A stretch of DNA of 64,000 nucleotides, taken from NCBI RefSeq assembly GCF_001687585.2, contig NZ_CP016537.2, forward strand, positions 1,088,001 to 1,152,000, in the 5' to 3' direction. Positions 19,471 through 27,997 of this stretch are shown in pieces. The stretch's first letter is position 1, and the number at the start of each line of letters is the position of its first letter. The notes under the pieces are model-generated. The model ran no database searches. It was given only the letters and a program-made list of their open reading frames with translations, and was not told the origin of the DNA. The position numbers were made by a program, and so were the translations under genes. The DNA comes from Planococcus halocryophilus (GTDB lineage Bacteria; Bacillota; Bacilli; Bacillales_A; Planococcaceae).

Positions 19471-20103
19471 ATGAGATTTAATTTATTGACCAACGGAATT
19501 GATTCTCTTAAGGCGAGTTTTGTTTCTATAAGGAAACTAGATGAATTAGCTGAAGGTGTTGAACACAACATTAAAGATACATTAATACATTTAAATCATG
19601 CTAATGAAATCCTCTTTAAGCTGATGCTTAAAAATCAAAAAGAATACTTAATGTTTGAAGATATTTCAAACTATATGAAGGCAAAATCAGTTATGCTACA
19701 GCAGGGTAAATCTAGTGTGTTAGAAATTAATCCGAAATTAAAAACAGTTAACTTTTCAACTGCCATAAATAGAATCGAATTACTGTGTGATATAGAAGTT
19801 TCTTCAGAGTTCAAAGGTGCATTGGACTATCTGAACAAAAAGCGTAACCAAATCATGCATTTTGAAATTGATTTAAATAGAGATGAGGTAAATGAATTAA
19901 TTGAGAAACTTAAAATTTGTCAAAACTTATCAATTGAGTTTTTTAATGAACATCTGAATGGCATTGCAATGTTGATGCATGCAGCGAGATTTGAAGTCAC
20001 GGTACAAGATTTTTTGAGTGAGTTAGCACATGATGAAGCTGAAGAATCTTATATTGATTTTATGGAGAGTGCTTATGAAGATGCAGGAGAAGGTAAGTGG
20101 TAA
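19471..20103 (+). CDS. Small HEPN-type protein with RNxxxH motif
   Basis: A 210-residue, mostly helical protein. An N-terminal helical pair (VEHNIKDTLIHLNHANEILFKL) and LNKKRNQIMHFEIDL, carrying Arg125-Asn126 and His130 in the R-N-x3-H spacing of HEPN ribonucleases, suggest a HEPN-fold RNase or toxin. The C-terminal 50 residues are acidic and may be a separate region. GAGGTG (about 19459-19464) precedes the ATG. It lies 119 bases after the ApeA-like gene and 138 before the unrecognised 332-residue gene. No exact family is named; the HEPN assignment rests on the motif and helical pattern. Confidence 0.55.
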   Translation: MRFNLLTNGIDSLKASFVSIRKLDELAEGVEHNIKDTLIHLNHANEILFKLMLKNQKEYLMFEDISNYMKAKSVMLQQGKSSVLEINPKLKTVNFSTAINRIELLCDIEVSSEFKGALDYLNKKRNQIMHFEIDLNRDEVNELIEKLKICQNLSIEFFNEHLNGIAMLMHAARFEVTVQDFLSELAHDEAEESYIDFMESAYEDAGEGKW

Positions 20104-20241
20104 AAGAATATATGAGTTAGCCTTATATTCATAATTTTGTTCTCACTAATTATAGAGAATAACAAAAAAGTAAAGAAATAAAGCAGGTTATAGATAAGGA
20201 TACTATATGATGAAAAGAATATGGATATTAGGGGAAGTAGT

Positions 20242-21240
20242 ATGACTAAAATAATACTTGATATACAGAGTTTCAATGGAGTTAAAACCTCTTTACAACA
20301 ATTACTTGGATACGATTTCTCAGTCTTCGAAAATCACTTGAAGGTATGCATTAATGACAAAAGTTTTAAAGAAATTATTGATGCTGAGTATCTTGTTGAG
20401 AATCAGTTGATTGATATGAATAGTTGGTCTGTAGAAAATGTTCACTTTAAAATATATCATTTCACGACCAGAAAAAATTTATCTGCATGTAAAAATACCA
20501 TATGGGATTTGCCATCTGCATTAACAAAAGAAACGGATTTAAAGAATTTTTTAAGTGAATTCCAGATAAGTTTTGATTTTGGAAATCATAATATGCAGAT
20601 AGGTGATAAAATTTATGATTTAAAGTCTGATGATGAAAGTATAGCTAGCATAGCCAGCAAAATATATACAGACCCTGAAGTTTGGGGGTTTTTACGGATT
20701 TTAAACCTACGGGGATATCAGCAAGTATTTCCTCATAGACCGGAGTTTATAGAAAATATATCATGTTTCTTAGGCTATCCGAAGATATTTAATGATAAAT
20801 GGAAGCGAGAATTCGGAAAACCATATGTGATAGAGTTTGAGTCGCCACTTGAAAGACTTCAAGTTCATACTAATATTTCAATTAATCTTAATAAATCACA
20901 GTATTTAAAAGACCATTTTATAGATGAAGAAGCTTTTAGGTTAAACGATTTTCGACTCTATCAAAAATATATGTTAGTTAATTTACTACTCATAACTTAC
21001 TTCGGAGTGTTAAAAAGAAACTCATATGAAGAGTTGTTTGGAAAAGTAAATGATTTATGGGATAGCATAGATTTATCAACTAACATGAGTTCATTCTTAA
21101 AGAACTACGAAGAAGAATTTCAACAAATTATAGTTTGTTTAAATAAAGGCGAATATGTATTTAAAGAAAAAATAATAAAAGTATGGAAATTTGAAGATTT
21201 TGAATTAAAAGCAAGAATAAATAATGGGTATTTATATTAA
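20242..21240 (+). CDS. Unrecognised protein of the defence cluster
   Basis: The protein has 332 residues from ATG 20242, chosen because AGGGGA (20230-20235) is well spaced for it and lies after an alternative in-frame ATG at 20221. I do not recognise a characterised family. A segment near residue 75 reads IYHFTTRKNLSACK, followed by a WDLPSALTKETDLKNFL block, which is reminiscent of the H-x-T opening of ADP-ribosyltransferase-like folds; this is only a resemblance. The middle contains GYQQVFPHRPEFIENIS and IEFESPLERLQVHTNIS. No signal peptide or membrane helix is seen. It is the last gene of the AT-rich defence block, followed by a convergent gene. Confidence 0.6.
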   Translation: MTKIILDIQSFNGVKTSLQQLLGYDFSVFENHLKVCINDKSFKEIIDAEYLVENQLIDMNSWSVENVHFKIYHFTTRKNLSACKNTIWDLPSALTKETDLKNFLSEFQISFDFGNHNMQIGDKIYDLKSDDESIASIASKIYTDPEVWGFLRILNLRGYQQVFPHRPEFIENISCFLGYPKIFNDKWKREFGKPYVIEFESPLERLQVHTNISINLNKSQYLKDHFIDEEAFRLNDFRLYQKYMLVNLLLITYFGVLKRNSYEELFGKVNDLWDSIDLSTNMSSFLKNYEEEFQQIIVCLNKGEYVFKEKIIKVWKFEDFELKARINNGYLY

Positions 21241-21344
21241 TGGTATAGCTTGAATTTAGGTGGAGAGAAATATATTATATATTTTTTTGATAAAATAATC
21301 TCCACGCTAAATTCATTTAAGTTATTTTGTAGTGTAGATAATTA

Positions 21345-22601
21345 TTACAAATCACTATCAAAATAATTTTGTAAAATCGTTCTCATTCTTTTACTTGGAA
21401 TATACAAGTTAATTGACTTTCCTTCTCTAATTCGGCTTCTCCATATCCACTGAAGCAGTTCAGACAAGGCAAACATATCTTCATTTACTTCAACTCCTTT
21501 AGATTTAAAGAACTTGTATTTATATGGATGCATGAAACGATTAATTACATAGGCCAAAGATTCTCTTTCTTTAAAATCATTAGTAGCACGGGCATTGCAG
21601 GCGACAAAACCTTTTGTATATCCTTTGCCTTTCAGTTTGTCCTGATGTGCTTTGTAGCAAGTCCACATATTAACGGGTGTGGGCGATTTAACATTGTTTC
21701 TGAAGTAGGAATAAAGATTCTTTTTCATCCTAGAAACTAGGGATTCATTAATAGATTTATTGAACCAACTTAAAGATAGAGAATGTTTTTCTTCCCCGAT
21801 AGTATTCAGCTTGCCTTCATAAATGTTTATCAGTGATTTTAAAAGCGTTTTATCATAGTGTTCTTTGTCTGCATGGTTCACCAGTACAAACTTTTCACCT
21901 AACTTTTGAACGGCCTTAAATTCATAATCCAGTTTGTACATATCATAATAATATTTCTGTTCCTGGGCTTGGAATAAATAAGTCAAAATGTATATCTCAC
22001 TGAATGCATTGAAAACTGAAACAGGGAACAACCAGAAAAAAGTAGTGTTTTCAAAGTAAATCAGATTTTCCGTTTTAGAAATCGTTTTAATTTCATCATA
22101 CTTAGTTTGCTGATACTCACTGTCCTGATTCCAACGAATAATTCCCGTACCTTCATCAACGTAAATCATTCCACTATTTATCATCAGTTTAAAATCATCT
22201 TTATTCATCGAAAATTCCTCTACTACATTCATAACTTCATCGAGTATCAGGGTATAGTTACTAATTTTAAGCAGTTCAATGATTTCTTCATCTGCATTTT
22301 GAAATAGGGCGTGGGTAGAAACAATATCCACTTCATTCAGAATCAGCTGCTTTAGGTTGGCCAACTTTCCTTTTCCTGCATTCTGCGGTTCTGTAAATTT
22401 CCGACTGGACACTGCTGATTTAATACGCTGAACTTCGTTTAAGAACGGGGTAATATATATGAACCTTTCATCTGTACTGGTTTCTTGCATATGCTGAATA
22501 GCCCATGAAGTCTTTCCACTCCCCATAATACTATCTACTACCTTAATAGGAGAATTAGGTTTCGGTTTTTCTGTGAATTTAGTTTCTTTTGTTAAGTTCA
22601 T
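21345..22601 (-). CDS. Phage-type DEAD-like ATPase/helicase
   Basis: A 418-residue P-loop ATPase of the DEAD/DEAH-like superfamily seen in phages and mobile elements of Firmicutes. Walker A is MGSGKTS (Gly27-Thr31), followed by FIYITPFLNEVQRI, a THALF motif like helicase motif Ia/Ib, and the Walker B variant LILDEVMNVVEE. The second RecA-like half ends with VNRFMHPYKYKFFKSKG and LLQWIWRSRIREG. The ATG at 22601 is preferred over a TTG at 22622, since GAAAGGAAG lies between them and serves the ATG. Probably a replication or DNA-processing protein of the element, but the target is not known. It has about 700 bp of gene-free DNA upstream. Confidence 0.7.
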   Translation of the reverse strand: MNLTKETKFTEKPKPNSPIKVVDSIMGSGKTSWAIQHMQETSTDERFIYITPFLNEVQRIKSAVSSRKFTEPQNAGKGKLANLKQLILNEVDIVSTHALFQNADEEIIELLKISNYTLILDEVMNVVEEFSMNKDDFKLMINSGMIYVDEGTGIIRWNQDSEYQQTKYDEIKTISKTENLIYFENTTFFWLFPVSVFNAFSEIYILTYLFQAQEQKYYYDMYKLDYEFKAVQKLGEKFVLVNHADKEHYDKTLLKSLINIYEGKLNTIGEEKHSLSLSWFNKSINESLVSRMKKNLYSYFRNNVKSPTPVNMWTCYKAHQDKLKGKGYTKGFVACNARATNDFKERESLAYVINRFMHPYKYKFFKSKGVEVNEDMFALSELLQWIWRSRIREGKSINLYIPSKRMRTILQNYFDSDL

Positions 22602-23325
22602 GAAAATCAAACTTCCTTTCAAACTGAATATATCTACAACCTATAAACAGTAAGAAAGCTGAAATCAGACAAAGAGAATCACAGTTATTATTGCTAACGC
22701 ACGGGCATGGAAAGACTGCCCGAACACTAAGAACCTAAAGAGTTATATTCCTGAAATAGTAGCCTGAAATGAAACCAGCACAAGTAAAGTGCTTATTTTC
22801 TTTAGAAAGTCAGTCATACCAAGGGTTTGTGACCCGTACCCTTAAAGAGAGAGTATAAAAAAGGGGTTATTTTCAGATGCAATTAAACAGATATATCTAT
22901 TGGTGGGTGAAGCTTTAGCTGAAACCCTGCGAAGCTTTAGCGAAGCAATAGTAATGGTAATACTTTATGTGCCAGTAAGCACAATAATGAACAATGGAAA
23001 ATGAAGATATTATCAAAAAAGCATCGTAGGGATAAAGGTGTATAAGTTGCCTGTGTAGCATTAATGTAGCAAAACGCTGTAGGCAAGGCATAATATACAG
23101 GCAAATAAGTTAGCTTCTTTATATACAGAAACCTCCATAAAAGGCTATAGGACGCTATTTAATCTGTAATTAAGTGAGTTTATTAGGCATGACCGTAGAA
23201 GGTTGTAGGGGGCTTTAAATGGCTGTGTTGTAAAGTGGAGAACAGGTTAGATTTATACAGCAAGTCTTTCTTGGAGAGAGAAAAGAAAACAGTTGAACAT
23301 TAATATACAAAAAAGAAGCCTGAAA
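22602..23325. other. Gene-free stretch between ATPase and recombinase genes
   Basis: No credible ORF on either strand. It holds a small hairpin CGGGCA/TGCCCG (about 22702-22722), a repeated GAAGCTTTAGC motif (about 22910 and 22931), and AT-rich tracts. Because it lies upstream of a helicase-like gene it could contain the element's promoter or a replication origin, but no ordered iterons are evident. Confidence 0.35.
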
Positions 23326-23904
23326 TTAATCAGACTTCAGCTTCTTTGCTTCTGCATATATGGACGCACGAGGAACGCCTGTGGTTTTAGCAATAGCATT
23401 TACCGATAATCCGTTCTGTTCCCTGTTGGCTAGTAGCTTCAGGGCATGCTGTACGGCTTCTTTAGGTTGCCCTTTACGTCCCAGATGCTTACCTTGCTTC
23501 CTAGCCCGTTCCCGTCCTTCAGCCGTTCTATCATTGATTAAATCCCGTTCAAACTGTGCAAAGCTGCCTAGCATATTAAACATAAGCTTTCCTGTTGCTG
23601 TGCTGAAATCAATCTGTTCTTTAATGAATACTAAAGTGATGCCCCGTGCCGTTAATTCTTCAGCAATCTTGTTTAAGTGTGTAATGGAACGTGCAAGCCT
23701 ATCCAGTTTAAAAACTACGAAAGTATCACCTTCCCTTAGATATTCCAGTGCTTCCTGTAGTTGTTTTCTATCAGCGTTTGCACCTGATTCCTTTTCTTGA
23801 TAAATCTTGTCACAACCATATTCAGTTAGTCTTTCCGCCTGTAAATCTAAATCCTGCCCTGCTGATGATACCCGTGCATATCCAATAACTGCCACTATAC
23901 CCAT
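23326..23904 (-). CDS. Small serine recombinase (resolvase/invertase family)
   Basis: A resolvase/invertase-family site-specific recombinase of 192 residues. The catalytic domain has nucleophile Ser13 in IGYARVSSAGQD, then FVVFKLDRLARS, the LGSFAQFERDLINDRTAEGR long-helix region, and a C-terminal HTH (LSVNAIAKTTGVPRASIYAE). The annotated start is the ATG at 23904, but a GTG at 23895 (giving AVIGYARVS) has better spacing from the GAAGGGA ribosome site, so the protein may be three residues shorter. A palindromic stretch at 23964-24020 just upstream is a candidate target site. Its role in the element (resolution, inversion or passenger) is not visible. Confidence 0.9.
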   Translation of the reverse strand: MGIVAVIGYARVSSAGQDLDLQAERLTEYGCDKIYQEKESGANADRKQLQEALEYLREGDTFVVFKLDRLARSITHLNKIAEELTARGITLVFIKEQIDFSTATGKLMFNMLGSFAQFERDLINDRTAEGRERARKQGKHLGRKGQPKEAVQHALKLLANREQNGLSVNAIAKTTGVPRASIYAEAKKLKSD

Positions 23905-23963
23905 TCCCTTCTGTGTGTCTAAAAGTCTAAGGTGTTCTATACGCTTTACATTAGACTAACTTC

Positions 23964-24020
23964 TGTACACTGTAAAGGATTATATCAGGGGACATATCTG
24001 GATGATATATCAGGTGTACA
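23964..24020. other. Candidate res/recombination site of the serine recombinase
   Basis: TGTACAC (23964-23970) and GTGTACA (24014-24020) are exact inverted repeats 43 bases apart. In between, ATATCAGG occurs twice as a direct repeat (about 23981 and 24006), with a related ATATCTGG between them. It is about 60 bp upstream of the recombinase start, where small serine recombinases usually have their sites. Confidence 0.45.
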
Positions 24021-24920
24021 TAAGTTGTAAGTTGTAGACGGTAAAGGATATAAAATTAAAGGATGGGGGGCATCTGATTAAAAGGTGGTGGGGCGGTTAT
24101 GTACAGGCAGTGCTAGTAATCCTGTCTTATCCCTGCCGTGCTGTGCCGTGCGTGTGCCGCTTCTGAGGTGTGCTGTGTGGTGCTGTGCTGATGTGCTGAA
24201 GCTGACGAATGATTATATTATTTATTATTATCTTATTCAGATTAGTATCATGGATATATCAGGGCTATAGCTGTGCCTGTGTGCTGTTTGCCTTACATCT
24301 TGTTACAGCGTCTTACAATGGATTGTGAGAATGATAAAGAGTATCAAAAATTGATGGAAGATATAAATATATTTTAATTAATTCTTTATAGATATAGATA
24401 CTACACGGACAGGGCGATAGATACAGGGATTTAAAAGCTTGAAAGGTTGATTTACCGGGCATAACGGGGGACACGGGGGTAGCAAGCTGTACAGTTGGCG
24501 AACCAATAATATGGAATACAATTTACCCGACTTTATTTCCCTGTACCCGGCTGAAATTACACGTCCCCTAACCATATAAAGTTGAAACTTAATATTCAAT
24601 TCCCCTTAAAAAAAATACACCACCAATTTAAAAACCCTTTATTTTCCTGTAACTGTTATGTTGCTGCTTCTTCTTCATCCACTTCTTTGGGCATAGATGA
24701 AATTTTCTATACTTCCTAAAGTATTCAGATATAAATATAAAAATGTAGCAACTTGCGTCTTACTTTACACCTGTTTAAAGTCCCTAAAGCTACAAGAAGT
24801 TTGTCGCTTCTTGTTCCACTTTATATTTACTGTGTGTGTTGGATTTGTGCATTTTCACTATTGTCTAAACTAGTTTTTACTTTTGATTTATTTTTCTACT
24901 TCCTTTCAATTTCATGATGT
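24021..24920. other. Gene-free, repetitive stretch of the island
   Basis: No credible gene; short ORFs here have low-complexity or Cys-rich translations. 24138-24202 contains five GTGCTG and two GTGCCG hexamers, locally GC-rich in an AT-rich element. G-runs (GGGGGG near 24065, CGGGGG near 24466) and long AT tracts follow. A replication or transfer origin is possible but unsupported. Confidence 0.35.
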
Positions 24921-24977
24921 AAAAAATAACCCTGTCTTTCAGACCAAATCGTATGTCTGGGACACGGGTTATTTTTT
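24921..24977. terminator. Long hairpin/bidirectional terminator upstream of the HTH gene
   Basis: AAAAAATAACCC (24921-24932) and GGGTTATTTTTT (24966-24977) are exact inverted repeats, with an inner CAGAC/GTCTG pairing. The poly-A and poly-T ends allow use on both strands, or attenuation of the downstream cassette. Confidence 0.75.
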
Positions 24978-25034
24978 ATGTGATGAAGGTAGCAATAAGC
25001 TACAAGCCACAATAGAAAAGGAAGGATTTATAAA

Positions 25035-25274
25035 ATGAAACTAACAGGCAACTTTTTAAAATTTACTCGAAACATGATGCACCTGAATCAATATGAAATG
25101 GCGGAAAAGTTAGGAATTACACGGGGGCTATTAAGTGTTATTGAAATAGGCATCCGGGGCGTATCAGAAAGAACTGAAAACAGATTCTTTGAAATGTTAA
25201 AAGAGGAACAACTAGGACTATTTGAATTAACGGAACTTTACAGCAGATTTAAAAAAATGAACAGGGGGCGTTGA
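25035..25274 (+). CDS. XRE-family helix-turn-helix regulator
   Basis: A 79-residue DNA-binding protein. The HTH spans about residues 8-45 (FTRNMMHLNQYEMAEKLGI then TRGLLSVIEIGIRG), typical of Cro/CI-like regulators. GGAAGG (25020-25025) precedes the ATG. It is the first gene of a tightly spaced cassette (the next start is 2 bases after the stop). It probably controls the cassette, perhaps through the hairpin region upstream; this is inferred from position. Confidence 0.8.
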   Translation: MKLTGNFLKFTRNMMHLNQYEMAEKLGITRGLLSVIEIGIRGVSERTENRFFEMLKEEQLGLFELTELYSRFKKMNRGR

Positions 25275-25275
25275 A

Positions 25276-25728
25276 GTGTTAACTAATCCAACAAACAATA
25301 ATAGAATCCTGAAGTTATTCAGACTTTCTAAACGATTGGTGAAAAGTGGTAACGGCAAAGAAGCTATTTCATATCTGGAACAAGCTGAAACATTAATCAG
25401 AAGTAGCGAAATATCTTTTTATGTAAGACGGGCTACAGGGAATCTCCATTTACAGAAATTTTCACATTATGGCAACAAGATGTATTTTAAACTATTTTGC
25501 CTGATACACGATTTGAAAAATAATATTCAAAACGGATTGGACAAAGAAGCATTAATTAAGATAGAGAAAATCATTTCTTCAGATATGTACGCTGACCACA
25601 TTAAGAACCGAATCCGGTTATCAGATAGCAAAATGGAATTATCTCCGGGCTTCAGAAAACATACTAAGGAGACTGGAGAAGCACAACACGATTTAATTTA
25701 TCTAAATCTGAAAGGACGGGCGGTATAA
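25276..25728 (+). CDS. Hypothetical protein of the island cassette
   Basis: A 150-residue basic protein with a GTG start and AGGGGGC just upstream. The N-terminal half is helical (ILKLFRLSKRLVKSG and AISYLEQAETLI), resembling a short helical-repeat region. No signal peptide or membrane helix is seen. I do not recognise a family. Its stop abuts the start of the next gene (25729), so the two are probably co-translated. Confidence 0.65.
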   Translation: MLTNPTNNNRILKLFRLSKRLVKSGNGKEAISYLEQAETLIRSSEISFYVRRATGNLHLQKFSHYGNKMYFKLFCLIHDLKNNIQNGLDKEALIKIEKIISSDMYADHIKNRIRLSDSKMELSPGFRKHTKETGEAQHDLIYLNLKGRAV

Positions 25729-26205
25729 ATGGCAACAGCAAAAGAAACAATTTTCCAGTTATTCGAGAAAGTAGATGTTCCTAATAATTTATCAGATAGG
25801 AATGTTGAAATCGCTAAATCATATGCAATGAATCAACTGTCTGACCGTATCAGCATGGTTGACTGGTGTAAGCAAAATGAACTTTCTACAAAAACCTTTT
25901 ACGCATGGAAGAAGGATATTCGGGGATTTGAATCTTATGTGAATCAGCTTATAGATAATAGCGTTGATGATTCAGTTAAGGATGCATTACTAGCGATGGA
26001 TAAGCACGTTGTTAAACTTGCCTATCAGACTAGCGTGACACCTGCTGAAGTGAAAATTTTTGGTGAGTATTTCGGGTATGCATTAGAAGCCCGTAAACGG
26101 CAATACCTGAAGGATAACGGCTTAGATGATTCCGGGGATAAAACTACACTATCACCAGAACAGCGTAAGAATAATTTATTAAAACGATTACAGGGGGATA
26201 AATAA
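25729..26205 (+). CDS. phBC6A51-type HTH protein, terminase-small-subunit-like
   Basis: A 158-residue protein whose central segment MVDWCKQNELSTKTFYAWKKD (about 45-65) fits the phBC6A51-type homeodomain-like HTH found in phage proteins and transposase-like DNA-binding proteins of Bacillus. Some members sit where phages have the small terminase subunit. The C-terminal region (LEARKRQYLKDNGLDD, then SPEQRKNNLLKRLQ) is helical. No large terminase is present in the element, so a packaging role would need a helper phage. The start is ATG directly after the previous stop. Confidence 0.6.
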   Translation: MATAKETIFQLFEKVDVPNNLSDRNVEIAKSYAMNQLSDRISMVDWCKQNELSTKTFYAWKKDIRGFESYVNQLIDNSVDDSVKDALLAMDKHVVKLAYQTSVTPAEVKIFGEYFGYALEARKRQYLKDNGLDDSGDKTTLSPEQRKNNLLKRLQGDK

Positions 26206-26208
26206 CTA

Positions 26209-26505
26209 ATGAATGAATACGAAATTAATCAACTAATTGTAGAAGCGAATCAAAAGGTTATGCAGGAACGACTGGATGCACAACAGCAAACTAAGAACGA
26301 TTTACTGGAAGGTACTAAACAACTTGCAGAACAGCGTGTGCAGGATTTAGCAGATTTGAAAGCTAAACAAGATGCACATAAAGAAGTTGCACCTGTACCA
26401 GAAGCTGAAGAACTGAAACAGCTACGGGCTAAAGCAGAAGCAGAAGATGGACAGAATGAATTACTGGCATTAAGAAAACGGTTCGCAACTAAGGAAGGGG
26501 AATAG
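26209..26505 (+). CDS. Coiled-coil hypothetical protein
   Basis: A 98-residue, Gln/Glu/Lys-rich protein predicted to be almost entirely helical (ANQKVMQERLDAQQQTKNDL; KQLAEQRVQDLADLKAKQ). A short Pro-containing break lies near residue 63. No known domain is recognised. It starts 3 bases after the previous stop and ends 3 bases before the next gene, so it is part of a compact operon. Confidence 0.6.
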   Translation: MNEYEINQLIVEANQKVMQERLDAQQQTKNDLLEGTKQLAEQRVQDLADLKAKQDAHKEVAPVPEAEELKQLRAKAEAEDGQNELLALRKRFATKEGE

Positions 26506-26508
26506 GCT

Positions 26509-27156
26509 ATGTTATTGATAGATACAGAAATTCGCAAAACAAGCATTAACCGTTTAAAGGCATTATCTGATAAAACGGTAGAAATCAAAAAGCAATTTAG
26601 GGATGTTAAAGAACGTGTAAAGGCTGAAATCAGTACACGACAAGAAGCCATTCAGGAACAGGAAAAAGTAGTAGCTGAAACTTATGAAAGTTTCGTTTTA
26701 GATATTGTATCTTTAGAAGATTTCAAAGCTGAACAGGATGCCCTGAAAGAGTTGCAGGAAACTTTACAGGCGGTGCAGGATAAACTGAAAAGCCTTGATG
26801 CTGTACAGGCTAAAAAGATTGATACAGAAGTCTTTCAAGAAATGAAAGCTGTTGCTGTTCCAGCGAGAAAAGAGAAGGATAAAATCTTTGCTGAAAAAGC
26901 TGATGCCATTCTTAAAGCTAAAGCTGAATATCTGAAATTAGTAGCTGATTCTGCATCCGTATTAATTCAGGTAGAAGAATGTACTTCAGTAGCATTTAAG
27001 AAAGCTGAAATTGATGCAGGGCATCAGGAATTATTGTACACGCCAGGAAATACAGAACCGACATTTAGAAAGCTAACTTTCAACGATACTTATTCAGGGG
27101 GCAACCCAGTAATCACTATTTCAGAACAAGAAATCCGTACAGTATATAAAGTTTAA
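26509..27156 (+). CDS. Coiled-coil hypothetical protein
   Basis: A 215-residue protein with a long coiled-coil region (about 10-150; repeated KELQETLQAVQDKLKSL-like heptads) and a C-terminal beta-like end (PTFRKLTFNDTYSGGNPVIT). This layout resembles structural or scaffolding-type proteins, but no family match is claimed. AGGGG (26499-26503) precedes the ATG. It is followed by a terminator at 27158. Confidence 0.6.
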   Translation: MLLIDTEIRKTSINRLKALSDKTVEIKKQFRDVKERVKAEISTRQEAIQEQEKVVAETYESFVLDIVSLEDFKAEQDALKELQETLQAVQDKLKSLDAVQAKKIDTEVFQEMKAVAVPARKEKDKIFAEKADAILKAKAEYLKLVADSASVLIQVEECTSVAFKKAEIDAGHQELLYTPGNTEPTFRKLTFNDTYSGGNPVITISEQEIRTVYKV

Positions 27157-27157
27157 A

Positions 27158-27184
27158 GGGCATCCTTCGGGGTGCTTTTTTTTT
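27158..27184 (+). terminator. Terminator after the coiled-coil gene
   Basis: GGCATCC and GGGTGCT around a TTCG tetraloop are followed by a run of ten T. Confidence 0.85.
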
Positions 27185-27215
27185 TATATCTAAAATTTGA
27201 AGGGATGGATAAAAG

Positions 27216-27884
27216 ATGAGTATTATTATTCAAAAGCTTAAACAGGTACGGACGTATTTCAGCACAGCAAAGAAACATGAACGGAAACAGGTTAAGGCGT
27301 TTCAGCGTATAGATGCCCTGAAAGCTTTACTAATTAAAACGGTACGGGGTTACGATAGTAAGATTCAGGAATTAGATGCTTCACACTCTAAGGCTTTGCT
27401 ATCCTATAACAAGCAGTATCAGGCATATCAAAACACGCTTTCAGATATACGAAAAGGGCTAGAACCAGATACAGCAAAGAAAGACGCTGAAGAAGCTTTA
27501 CAGCCTTTTGAACAGATAGTAATAGAAGCCGGGGAAGAACTATCTACAGCTACCGAATATAAAAGACAAGATGTTTTGGAACTGGTGCAAAGCATAAAGG
27601 ATGAAGAAATAGAATATCTAACAGCACAAGCTTCAGCCATTAATCAAGAAGCACAAGAAGCCATGATTTTAAAACAGCGTTATCTTGATAAGCTTCAGAG
27701 AATCGCTGACAGATACGGCAATGTTATGGGGCTAGAAAAGCTAATGGCAGAAGCTTCTGGAAGTGTCGGGGTACATCATGAAATGAAGCTGTCTAAAGTT
27801 ATCAGCGAACTAACTAAAGATGCACCTTTACAGTCTAAAGATATTTCACTGGACATTGCTTCAGTGACTTCAGCGTTACGATAA
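27216..27884 (+). CDS. Coiled-coil hypothetical protein
   Basis: A 222-residue helical protein, basic at the N-terminus (QVRTYFSTAKKHERKQVKAF) with coiled-coil in the middle (about 80-150). The end contains MKLSKVISELTKDAPLQSK. GAAGGGA (27200-27206) precedes the ATG. It is the last gene of the cassette and, like the two preceding genes, may be structural; no family is recognised. Confidence 0.6.
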   Translation: MSIIIQKLKQVRTYFSTAKKHERKQVKAFQRIDALKALLIKTVRGYDSKIQELDASHSKALLSYNKQYQAYQNTLSDIRKGLEPDTAKKDAEEALQPFEQIVIEAGEELSTATEYKRQDVLELVQSIKDEEIEYLTAQASAINQEAQEAMILKQRYLDKLQRIADRYGNVMGLEKLMAEASGSVGVHHEMKLSKVISELTKDAPLQSKDISLDIASVTSALR

Positions 27885-27954
27885 TGGGCAATCATTCACT
27901 TTGCAAAAGTTAAGGGGCTAAGAATCGCCCTGATAAGCACAGTAAAATATATAA

Positions 27955-27997
27955 ATGTCTTAACTAGTTTAATATTACTGGTTAAGGCATTTTTTTT
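27955..27997 (+). terminator. Terminator of the island cassette
   Basis: ATGTCTTAACTAGT (27955-27968) and ACTGGTTAAGGCAT (27977-27990) form a 14-bp stem with G-U pairs, followed by TTTTTTT. Confidence 0.85.

Noticed and set aside
24085..24270. 61-residue Cys-rich ORF
   Set aside because: It arises from the GTGCTG-rich stretch, has no ribosome site, and its composition is not protein-like.
24378..24599. 73-residue minus-strand ORF
   Set aside because: No ribosome site or recognisable motifs; it lies in gene-free island DNA.
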